Assembly (NCBI RefSeq): GCF_025398035.1
Contig: NZ_CP104558.1
Coordinates: 744,001-808,000 of the forward strand
DNA from: Rossellomorea vietnamensis
Lineage (GTDB): Bacteria; Bacillota; Bacilli; Bacillales; Bacillaceae_B
Length of the DNA stretch: 64,000 bases
Reading direction: 5' to 3'
The first letter of the stretch is position 1. Each line of letters begins with the position of its first letter. Under the pieces are notes generated by a model, which worked only from the letters and a program-made list of their open reading frames with translations, ran no database searches and had not been told where the DNA came from. The position numbers and the translations under genes are program-made. Positions 1 to 7,079 of this stretch are shown one piece after another.

Positions 1-1
1 T

Positions 2-613
2 CACCATGAAGATCATACCGGTAATAGTGCTTGGATTGAACGATTTTATTCCCTTCCTCAATGGATTCATCCTCTGGGAATCGATAAGTGCAATCATAGT
101 ACCAAACTGCCTTTCTACCGGGCCATGTTTTGGCATAACCGCCCTTCGTTTCATCCGAAGGCTCTTCAAGAGGCTACATTTGAGACCGAGCACCATACTT
201 TTCAAATCGTCCATACTCCCGGCCATGCTGAAGATCATATTGTCCTGGTCGATGAGGAAAAAGGGATTTGCTTCTCCGGAGATTTATATTTATTTCATTC
301 TCCCACGTCTAATTTCTCGTTCGAATCGGTACCAGAACTGATTCGTTCCATAAACAAAGTCCTGACGTATTCCTTTGAAGAGGTGTATTGTTCTCATCAA
401 GGGTACCTTAAGCACGGTAGAAAGTTGCTGGTGAAAAAAAGGGATTACCTTCTCCGCCTCCAGGAATCTGTCACGAAAGCTCATCTGGAAGGAAAATCAG
501 CCAAGGAAATACGGAAAAACCTCCTGCCGAAAAACAAACTGTTTCAATACATCTCTTTCTTTGAAAATTCTCCTACACATACCGTCAAATCAATCATCAA
601 AGAAATTTCCTAA
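2..613 (+). CDS. MBL-fold metallohydrolase, 5' end outside window
   Basis: This is the 3' part of a gene that begins left of the window; the frame is open from base 2 and 203 residues are visible. The fragment opens with HHEDHTGN, the HxHxDH-type zinc loop of the metallo-beta-lactamase fold. TPGHAEDH follows, then an SGDLYLF segment carrying the usual bridging aspartate, then SHQGYL with a late histidine. That order fits glyoxalase II-like hydrolases. The last ~90 residues are a helical tail rich in Lys/Glu, seen in MBL proteins that also carry a winged-helix-like C-terminus. An ATG at 125 is internal, because the metal motif lies upstream of it. The substrate cannot be told from the sequence. 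Confidence 0.85.
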   Translation, partial: HHEDHTGNSAWIERFYSLPQWIHPLGIDKCNHSTKLPFYRAMFWHNRPSFHPKALQEATFETEHHTFQIVHTPGHAEDHIVLVDEEKGICFSGDLYLFHSPTSNFSFESVPELIRSINKVLTYSFEEVYCSHQGYLKHGRKLLVKKRDYLLRLQESVTKAHLEGKSAKEIRKNLLPKNKLFQYISFFENSPTHTVKSIIKEIS

Positions 614-654
614 ATGAAAGATCCGTCCCTCTGTGAGGGACGGACCTTTCATTT
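612..654. terminator. Bidirectional terminator between convergent genes
   Basis: A near-perfect inverted repeat with outer arms AAATGAAAG / CTTTCATTT and inner arms TCCGTCCCTC / GAGGGACGGA around a 4-nt loop. It sits exactly between the two convergent stop codons. The inner GGGACGGACC motif recurs at about 2543. Confidence 0.75.
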
Positions 655-1258
655 ACACATTTTCGACATGTGGAATGCTCCGCCTGATATCAAACTTGTT
701 GATGATATCCAAGATTCTTGTCGCGATGAATTGACACGCTATGGCGAATAGAATGATTTTCAGATCCACTACGATCCCTGTTAAGAGTAATACACTGCCA
801 TTTATAGCGAATAACGTCTTCCCGGGTGAGTATCCTTTCAGCTTGGAAATGATCAGGGCTAAAATGTCCATGCCCCCGGAGGATGCACCCATCCTGAATA
901 GGACTCCGACGCCGATTCCAAAAAGGATGCTTCCAATGAGAAGATCCACAAATACAAATGAAACAGTACCCGTCATCAATGGATCTGCCGCATCCACCAC
1001 CACTGAAGTGACGGTTACGCAATACATGGTCCAGAAGGCATTTCCCTTCCCAAGCCACTTTATAGCTGCTCCCAATAAACACGCGTTCATAACCCATAAG
1101 GTATCCGCAAACGGGACATGCAGTAAATAGTTTAATAGCACACTCACACTTGCTGCACCACCGGAAGGGATGAAGTGGGGAAACAAAAACACGGCCATAG
1201 CCAAACCTTGTATGGTTGATGCCAACCCTAAAATGACTGCTTTTCTCAACACACCCAT
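653..1258 (-). CDS. YitT/YczE-type integral membrane protein
   Basis: 201 residues, almost entirely hydrophobic, with about five predicted membrane segments (roughly residues 7-29, 42-64, 75-95, 103-126 and 148-178). Short GG/SGG turns (FIPSGGAASVS, GASSGGMDIL) are typical of the YitT family. The C-terminal DUF2179 cytoplasmic domain of full-length YitT proteins (~280 aa) is absent, so this is the short form. The ATG at 1258 has GGGAG about 10 nt upstream. The function of the family is not established. It is convergent with the MBL gene and stands alone. Confidence 0.75.
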   Translation of the reverse strand: MGVLRKAVILGLASTIQGLAMAVFLFPHFIPSGGAASVSVLLNYLLHVPFADTLWVMNACLLGAAIKWLGKGNAFWTMYCVTVTSVVVDAADPLMTGTVSFVFVDLLIGSILFGIGVGVLFRMGASSGGMDILALIISKLKGYSPGKTLFAINGSVLLLTGIVVDLKIILFAIACQFIATRILDIINKFDIRRSIPHVENV

Positions 1259-1383
1259 ATGTACATTGCTCCCAATTCTGTAAGAACTCTATTTCATAGT
1301 CTAGTAGCTCTTTCCGGAATCTGCAACACCTAATTACTCATGGAAGCATTGAATCATTTACATATGAGAGAAACTGCTGTACA

Positions 1384-2451
1384 TCATCCTAACTGCCCCT
1401 TCTTATCTGCCACCTTCCGTTCATGCTCAATCAACCATTTTTTCCGGTTAAGACCTCCCGCATAACCTGCTAAATCACCATTTGCCCTGATCACTCTGTG
1501 ACAAGGTATGATGATGGCAAGCTGGTTACATCCATTTGCCCTTGCCACTGCACGTACGGCGTCAGGTTGATCGATATTTTGGGCGACCTCGGTATATGAT
1601 CTTGTTTCCCCAATTGGAATTCTTTTTAGCTCACTCCATACTTTCCTTTGGAATGGAGATCCACTCATATGGATAGGAGTGGTAAACGCTGACAAGTTTC
1701 CGTTAAAGTAAGCGTCCAGTTCCTTTTCTATCGAACGAAGTGGTTCTGATGTGCCCGGAATGATGGCTGACTTTGTTTTATGTCTCAACCTTTCCACTTC
1801 CCGTTCCAGGCCCCGTCTGTCAACAAACTCTAATAAATGAAGTTCCTTTTCATCAGAAATCCCGATCATCGGCCCGAGTCTGGTATCGATCCACGCTGTT
1901 TTTAACACAGTATTATGTTCGGAACAAGCCGGAGCTGAACCCATTATTTTTGAAAAAGCGTCTCTAAATCCACTGGCTGATTCATAACCGGTTACATGTT
2001 GAGCGTCAATGACTTTGGCACCAGATCTGATTTCTTTCATGGCCAGCCCCATCCTGCGGGCTCTCGCATATTCAACAAATGTCATACCAAATCTTTTCTT
2101 AAATTGGCGCCGGGCAGTGGATGCATCAACCGATAATTGCTGAAAATCCTTATCCTTCCAACGCTTTTCCGGATTTTCCTCAACAGCCTCCACTAACATT
2201 TTCACCACTTCCGATACACTATTCGGGTGAGATAATGGTTTACATCTCTTACAAGGACGATAAGATGAAAGCAACGCTTGCTCTGCTGTCTCAAAGAATT
2301 CACAGTTCTCAAATTTCGGTTTTCTGGCTGGACAAGAAGGTCGGCAAAACACTCCGGTTGTTTTCACTCCTACGAAAAATACACCTTCATAATCCGCTCT
2401 CTTTTCTACCAATGCCTTATAATACTCTGTTTGCAATTTATGCGAAATCAA
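1384..2451 (-). CDS. ada: Bifunctional Ada: alkylation-response activator and O6-methylguanine-DNA methyltransferase
   Basis: 355 residues with three domains. The N-terminal Ada zinc domain has four cysteines (C36, C40, C67, C70); C36 is the expected acceptor for methylphosphotriester repair. An AraC-type helix-turn-helix covers about residues 90-180. The C-terminal methyltransferase carries IPCHRV with acceptor C317. Known role: repair of methylated DNA and, once methylated, activation of adaptive-response genes. B. subtilis splits these activities into AdaA and AdaB; here they are fused as in E. coli Ada. The start is a TTG at 2451, supported by a GGGGGG run about 8 nt upstream. No other alkylation-repair gene is adjacent. 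Confidence 0.93.
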   Translation of the reverse strand: MISHKLQTEYYKALVEKRADYEGVFFVGVKTTGVFCRPSCPARKPKFENCEFFETAEQALLSSYRPCKRCKPLSHPNSVSEVVKMLVEAVEENPEKRWKDKDFQQLSVDASTARRQFKKRFGMTFVEYARARRMGLAMKEIRSGAKVIDAQHVTGYESASGFRDAFSKIMGSAPACSEHNTVLKTAWIDTRLGPMIGISDEKELHLLEFVDRRGLEREVERLRHKTKSAIIPGTSEPLRSIEKELDAYFNGNLSAFTTPIHMSGSPFQRKVWSELKRIPIGETRSYTEVAQNIDQPDAVRAVARANGCNQLAIIIPCHRVIRANGDLAGYAGGLNRKKWLIEHERKVADKKGQLG

Positions 2452-2641
2452 CCTCTAGTCCCCCCTGCATCCTTTTCATAATCCTATTATACATTCATCC
2501 AAATCCGATGCAGCCGAAAATCAGGCATCGATTTTTTTAAAGGGACGGACCTCTGAATATTTCACTTAATAAGCAGGGATTCCCCCTCCCAATAGATAAT
2601 CTATTACTATAACCAATTATTTAATCTAAGGAGTTTTTCAT

Positions 2642-3559
2642 ATGAACCTTTCCCCCGGACAATGGAAAAAGGCAAAAGATTATGTCCAACAGAATGCCAG
2701 ACCCCTTGAACAGAAGTTATTCAACTATCACTTTGAAGAAGGAAGTAAGGACGAAGCCATTCATGAGTTATCTTGCTATCAAAATGAGGATGGGGGATTC
2801 GGCCGGTCAATCGAACCTGACTTTCGCCTGGACAGTTCCTCCCCGCTTGCTACCACCATTGGGTTACAAAAAGCAAAGGAATTAAAACTCACCGCCAGTC
2901 ATCCTATCGTTCAAAAGGCGATGAATTATTTACAGAACGAATACAATGAAGAAAACGAAGGATGGAATGCTGTACCCGAAAAGGTCAATTCAGTGCCTCA
3001 TGCACCATGGTGGCATTTTGATCTTGAGAGAGGTCATTGCGGCGTCCAAACGACTTGGGCAAATCCAAACGCGGAAATCGTAGGGTATTTCCATCGGTTT
3101 CAACCGGATCATCCCCGTCTTAAAGAATGGACGGAAAAGGCGATCATTGAACTTACTGGATTAGTCGAGCCAATCGACATGCATGATTTCCTCTGTTACG
3201 AGAAGTTATTAAATGAAGTGGAGGGGAAAAACAAATCCACTCTATTCAACATCCTCTCGACGAATGTGCGTAAAACGGTTTGCACGGATCCGGAGAGGTG
3301 GAATGAATATGTAGCAAAACCGCTTCAGGTAGCCAGTGAACCTTCATCACCCTTTTATGAGATATTGGAGGATGTTGTACAGATACAATTGGGGAAGGAG
3401 TTAGAATCGCAACATCATGACGGGTTCTGGCAGCCCACTTGGTCATGGTTCGGGCACTACGAAGAAACATGGCCTGATGCGGAAACGGAATGGAGGGGAA
3501 TTTTGACCTTGGAAATGTTAAAAGTCTTCAAAGCGCATCATATGCTTGTGACGATTTGA
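2642..3559 (+). CDS. Hypothetical protein with prenyltransferase/squalene-cyclase-like toroid repeats
   Basis: 305 residues. The ATG is preceded by AAGGAG at a good distance. Residues ~45-55 read QNEDGGFG, the QxxDGGFG turn that marks repeats of the alpha/alpha-toroid terpenoid cyclase and prenyltransferase fold, followed by TTIGLQKAKEL and a NYLQNEYNEENEGW repeat. Later tryptophan-rich segments (WWHFD, GFWQPTWSW) suggest an aromatic-lined cavity. The Asp-rich DDTA or DxDD catalytic motifs of true cyclases were not seen, so catalysis is uncertain. It is monocistronic, with a terminator downstream. Confidence 0.7.
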   Translation: MNLSPGQWKKAKDYVQQNARPLEQKLFNYHFEEGSKDEAIHELSCYQNEDGGFGRSIEPDFRLDSSSPLATTIGLQKAKELKLTASHPIVQKAMNYLQNEYNEENEGWNAVPEKVNSVPHAPWWHFDLERGHCGVQTTWANPNAEIVGYFHRFQPDHPRLKEWTEKAIIELTGLVEPIDMHDFLCYEKLLNEVEGKNKSTLFNILSTNVRKTVCTDPERWNEYVAKPLQVASEPSSPFYEILEDVVQIQLGKELESQHHDGFWQPTWSWFGHYEETWPDAETEWRGILTLEMLKVFKAHHMLVTI

Positions 3560-3589
3560 AAGATAAGATTCGTCTATTGTATTCCACAA

Positions 3590-3626
3590 AAAAACTCCGA
3601 AAGACAACTGTCTTCCGGAGTTTTTC
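3590..3626. terminator. Bidirectional terminator
   Basis: Arms AAAACTCCG / CGGAGTTTT with inner GAAGACA / TGTCTTTC complementarity (one bulge), flanked by A and T runs. It lies between the convergent toroid-protein gene and mhqD. Confidence 0.75.
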
Positions 3627-3630
3627 ACCA

Positions 3631-4236
3631 TCACATAAAATTCTTTTCGAACCATTTCTTCGCTTCATCCACCTCTTCCCGACGAAGCTCATGACCTCCA
3701 TCTGTCCAGAACTCCGTAACGGAAGAATGGGCTTTTTTCAAGTTTTCAACCAGTTCCTTTGTTTCATTCATGGGAATGAGGGGATCCCGCTTACCGGCGC
3801 CAATAAAGACCGGGACACCAGATAAATCCGGCAGTTCGATCCCGCGTCTTGGTACCATGGCATGAAACAAAATTCCGGCTTTCAATGATTCTTTTATATG
3901 GTACATCATGCTTGCTGCTATATTTGCTCCATTGGAATAGCCCAAGGCTACCACATTTCCACGGTCAAATTCATAGTCATTCGCGCTTTCATCAATGAAT
4001 TGCTTCAATTCATTGGTACGGAATACTAAATCCTCTTCATCAAAGACCCCTTCACGTAAGCGGGCAAAAAAACGGGCCATTCCATTCTCATCCACGTTCC
4101 CTTTCACACTTAAAACGGAGGCTTCCGGTGCAATCATTTCGGCAAGGGGAAGTAAATCACGTTCATCTCCCCCTGTACCATGCAACAATAAAAGTGTAGG
4201 GAGTTCATTGTTTCCTTGCTTAAAGATATGTTTCAA
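3631..4236 (-). CDS. mhqD: MhqD-type alpha/beta-hydrolase (carboxylesterase)
   Basis: 201 residues with an alpha/beta-hydrolase fold: oxyanion-loop LLLHGTGGDE (15-25), nucleophile GYSNG (S101), acid D151 in AGKRDPLI, and H182 in DGGHEL. Size and motifs match the small carboxylesterase/phospholipase family that includes B. subtilis MhqD. It starts at TTG 4236 with AAGGAGG 8 nt upstream and lies 13 nt downstream of mhqO, so the two are co-transcribed. Known family role: tolerance to quinones and other electrophiles under MhqR control. The exact substrate is unknown. Confidence 0.85.
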   Translation of the reverse strand: MKHIFKQGNNELPTLLLLHGTGGDERDLLPLAEMIAPEASVLSVKGNVDENGMARFFARLREGVFDEEDLVFRTNELKQFIDESANDYEFDRGNVVALGYSNGANIAASMMYHIKESLKAGILFHAMVPRRGIELPDLSGVPVFIGAGKRDPLIPMNETKELVENLKKAHSSVTEFWTDGGHELRREEVDEAKKWFEKNFM

Positions 4237-4249
4237 GAAATTGTCCTCC

Positions 4250-5230
4250 TTATTCTTTCGTATCCAATGGTTTTAACTTCGCTTCAATCGATTCTCTTTG
4301 GGCTTCGAAATATGGTGGAAGTGATAAATTTTGTCCTAATGTATCAAAGTCCTCATCCGTTTCAAAGCCTGGACCATCTGTTGCAAGTTCGAATAGAATA
4401 CCATTTGGTTCACGGAAATAGAGGGAACGGAAATAGTAGCGCTCCACAAACCCTGAGTTCGGCAGGCGGTTTTCTGTAATCCAGTTTACCCATTTTTGCA
4501 ACTCAGTTTCATCTTCAACCCGGAATGCTACGTGGTGGACGCTTCCTCTTCCCGGTCTTTCCACGGGAAGATCATTTCGTTCTTCAAGATACACTTCTCC
4601 ACCTGTTCCGCCTTCTCCTGTTTCAAATACCCGGATGTCTGCCTGGCCTTCTATGTCTGATGGAAAGCTTCCAGTTTCTTCAAAGCCCAGAACATCTTTG
4701 AGTACAGCTGCTGTGCTTTCCCCACGGGCGACGGTTAATGTGATAGGACCTAAACCGACAACCCCATGTTCAACTGGAACCGGACTCTTATCCCATGGCT
4801 TCCCGCCTGGTACTCCTTCATTAGTTTCATCAGATACAAGCATGAGCCGCTGACCTTCGAAATCACGGAAACGTAACGTAGATCGCCCGGTGTGATGGGA
4901 TATATCATCATGATCGACACCGAGCTCTTCAAAGCGCTGTTTCCAATAAGACAGTGAGTCATCCGTCTTTACCCTTAGTGCCGTCAATGAAATACTGTTC
5001 GTTCCCTTATATGTGTTTCCTGCATGTGGAATCTCAAAGAATGTAAGGTCCGTCCCTGGATTCCCTCTTTCATCTGCATAAAACAGGTGATATACAGAGG
5101 TGTCATCTTGATTGATGGATTTTTTCACTAATCTTAATCCCAGTGTTTTTGTATAAAATTCATAGTTTTTCTTTGCATTTGCTGTTATGGCAGAAACATG
5201 ATGCTGCCCTTTTAATGGTTTTAGGTTCAA
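4250..5230 (-). CDS. mhqO: Ring-cleaving dioxygenase-like VOC protein MhqO
   Basis: About 326 residues with two vicinal-oxygen-chelate (glyoxalase/extradiol dioxygenase) modules. The first begins GQHHVSAITANAKKN; the second includes GSVHHVAFRV and the end FREPNGILFELATDGPGF. The paired HHV...E pattern gives the expected metal ligands. TTG at 5230 is the best start because AGGAG lies 8 nt upstream; GTG at 5239 overlaps that site. It is first gene of a two-gene operon with mhqD, behind an MhqR-type operator. Known role in B. subtilis: resistance to methylhydroquinone, catechol and diamide-like electrophiles, probably by quinone modification or ring cleavage. Confidence 0.87.
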   Translation of the reverse strand: MNLKPLKGQHHVSAITANAKKNYEFYTKTLGLRLVKKSINQDDTSVYHLFYADERGNPGTDLTFFEIPHAGNTYKGTNSISLTALRVKTDDSLSYWKQRFEELGVDHDDISHHTGRSTLRFRDFEGQRLMLVSDETNEGVPGGKPWDKSPVPVEHGVVGLGPITLTVARGESTAAVLKDVLGFEETGSFPSDIEGQADIRVFETGEGGTGGEVYLEERNDLPVERPGRGSVHHVAFRVEDETELQKWVNWITENRLPNSGFVERYYFRSLYFREPNGILFELATDGPGFETDEDFDTLGQNLSLPPYFEAQRESIEAKLKPLDTKE

Positions 5231-5270
5231 TTTTTTCACTCCTCAAGAGATAGTATTACCTTATAGTTCT

Positions 5271-5303
5271 ATCATACACGATAATTATCTTTAATTCAAG
5301 ATA
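5271..5303 (-). promoter_or_regulatory. mhqO promoter with MhqR-type operator
   Basis: Read on the minus strand, ATCTTGAATTAAAGAT (5287-5302) is an inverted repeat with one mismatched pair. It closely matches the operator recalled for the MarR-type repressor MhqR (ATCT...AGAT arms around GAATTC). Its centre contains a -35 TTGAAT (5294-5299), 17 bp from a -10 TATGAT (5271-5276). Repressor binding would therefore block the promoter directly. No mhqR gene is in the window. Confidence 0.75.
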
Positions 5304-5360
5304 TTTTATTTCAGAGTTTCTATCACTTCATACAAAGAAAAGAAGCGCATTGAATATAAA

Positions 5361-5394
5361 AAAACATCCATACAAGATGTAAGGATGCTTTTTA
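5361..5394 (-). terminator. Terminator after RsbR paralogue
   Basis: On the minus strand, arms GCATCC..TACA / TGTA..GGATG are followed by a run of seven T. Confidence 0.7.
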
Positions 5395-5403
5395 TCTGCT
5401 TGA

Positions 5404-6246
5404 TTATATTTCATTGTTTTTGATTGTTAATGCTTGTGACAATGTTGAGGTAATGGTGAGGTGTTCGAAATTCAATCCAAGTTGAACGGCCGTTTGAGCG
5501 ATTTCAGGTCGCAGTCCTGAAAGAATTGGTTTCACACCAATTAATTGAAGTGCGTCGATCAGCTGAAATATCTGATGAGCTACCATCGTATCAATTAATA
5601 CGACACCGGATAAATCGATGAACAGTTGGGAAACTTCCATATCAACACATTGCTCCAAGGCATTTTCTAAAATCAGTTCCGCCCTCGAAGGATCGATGTT
5701 TCCTACAAGAGGCAATAGCGCCGTTTCTGCATTCAGGGAAATGACCGGTGAGCTTAGTTCATTTATGATTTCCTGCTGATTCTGGAGCTGCTGCTCCACA
5801 ACTTCAGACTGTAACTCCACAAAACGCAACATGACCCGATCGAATGCTTCAATGATCACCTTGCTCCATAGATTGAATTGATTAAATATACCATCATCTG
5901 AATGAGAATCTGCAAATTCTTTTATAAAATCCAAGTATTGATTTCTCACCCTCATGAATTCCTTGAGGATATGATGGGTAGGTGTATTTAAATGTTCCTT
6001 ATCGTTGGCCAGGTTTAAGACCCATTCATCAATATTCTTACTAAATGTTTCTCTATCTTCCGCAAACACGTTACAGAGAACGCCGTGAAAATCAAAATTT
6101 TGCTTTTTTAATTTTTCAATCACTTTCGGATCAGTGGAAGAATAAACCCCACTGGTTGCACTTTTGTCCAGCGATTCATACCATTCATCTGTCAATTGAC
6201 GAGCCTTGCTCAATAAAAATGTATGTACTTCTTTGTTTCTATGCAT
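5404..6246 (-). CDS. RsbR-family stressosome protein (STAS domain), RsbRD-like
   Basis: 280 residues. The divergent N-terminal half (1-155) corresponds to the non-haem-globin sensor of RsbR proteins. The C-terminal STAS domain (about 160-275) contains PLVGNIDPSRAE, then LSGVVLIDTMVAHQIFQLID and SGLRPEIAQTAVQLGL, all hallmarks of RsbR. The Thr in IDTMVAH corresponds to the site phosphorylated by the kinase RsbT. Known role: stressosome scaffold controlling release of RsbT and sigma-B. No rsb genes adjoin it, as for the unlinked RsbR paralogues of B. subtilis, among which RsbRD (YqhA) is closest in length. AGGAGG lies 7 nt before the ATG. Confidence 0.85.
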   Translation of the reverse strand: MHRNKEVHTFLLSKARQLTDEWYESLDKSATSGVYSSTDPKVIEKLKKQNFDFHGVLCNVFAEDRETFSKNIDEWVLNLANDKEHLNTPTHHILKEFMRVRNQYLDFIKEFADSHSDDGIFNQFNLWSKVIIEAFDRVMLRFVELQSEVVEQQLQNQQEIINELSSPVISLNAETALLPLVGNIDPSRAELILENALEQCVDMEVSQLFIDLSGVVLIDTMVAHQIFQLIDALQLIGVKPILSGLRPEIAQTAVQLGLNFEHLTITSTLSQALTIKNNEI

Positions 6247-6713
6247 GTATGATTCCTCCTATAATATCCATCAAAATGTTCCGTTTCCTCTTCCCCTTCT
6301 GACGTTATGAGTAGTCGGGAAATCATACTCTTTTCAAGTAGAATGTTCAAAACTATCTTATATCTCCTTCTATTATATAACACATTCATGCATCAATGTC
6401 ATTCAGAGGCCACCATAGGAATAAATACAATGTGAAAAGGCAAGGAAAAAAGCGTCTCATTTTACTGAAAAAATAAAGTAAGAATAATAAGCATTTTCAA
6501 ATAATATTACATTATTTTGTAAATACCCTCTACAATTCACAATATAAAGTGTATAATGGGGGTATTACCAGAGAAACAGACAGCAAGGGTATGTCTCGAT
6601 ATACTATTTTGATGTATAGGGATCTCCTATTAGAAACCAACCTCTAATCTTAATATGATGTCGTATTCTTACTACTTAGTCATATGTCAAAATAGTTGGG
6701 AGCTGATGAGAGA
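6247..6713. other. Intergenic region between divergent genes; possible promoters, no gene seen
   Basis: 467 bases, AT-rich. On the minus strand a TATAAT with a weak TGACAT 18 bp upstream (about 6375-6405) could serve the RsbR gene. On the plus strand TATAAT at 6553-6558 has a TCTACA 17 bp upstream. That would give the small downstream gene a leader of about 150 nt. I see no known riboswitch motif, tRNA or terminator in it. Confidence 0.4.
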
Positions 6714-6911
6714 ATGAGTAACAATCTGACAAGAAAGTGTATCGAAACGCTTGCTATCCAAAGTGCCTATCATTTTTGCGAGACTATCGGTCTCAAACCG
6801 AGTTTACTTAATTTGACGATGATCACAGGATTTTCTGAAGAAAAGATTCTTGAAATACTTGAAACAAAGTTTAGTAATCAAAGTGTAAAAACAGAAGATC
6901 ACTCTTTCTAA
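6714..6911 (+). CDS. Small hypothetical protein
   Basis: 65 residues from ATG 6714, with GGGAG at 6698-6702; an in-frame TTG at 6696 would add six residues. The protein is soluble and mainly helical, with a compact core KCIETLAIQSAYHFCETIG followed by SLLNLTMITGFSEEKILEIL. The second half has a helix-turn-helix-like rhythm (a conserved-looking GFSEEKILEIL), but I do not recognise a family and assign no function. It is monocistronic, preceded by a long AT-rich leader and followed by a gene-free 170 bp. Confidence 0.55.
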   Translation: MSNNLTRKCIETLAIQSAYHFCETIGLKPSLLNLTMITGFSEEKILEILETKFSNQSVKTEDHSF

Positions 6912-7033
6912 CTCTGTGTTTCCCCTTTATTACTCTACAAGCCGATTTCCCTTCATCTCTAACATTACGTTCTGCCATTTCCAACATATCCATAAATAGC
7001 AGTTAACTTTCAGGAATGACCATAAACAGAAAG

Positions 7034-7069
7034 AAAAAGGCAACTCCATTTTTTGGGAGTTGCCTTTTT
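7034..7069 (-). terminator. Terminator of the met operon
   Basis: Perfect 12-bp arms AAAGGCAACTCC / GGAGTTGCCTTT with a short A-rich loop and a T run on the minus strand, just after the metH stop. Confidence 0.85.
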
Positions 7070-7079
7070 GATAGGATAA

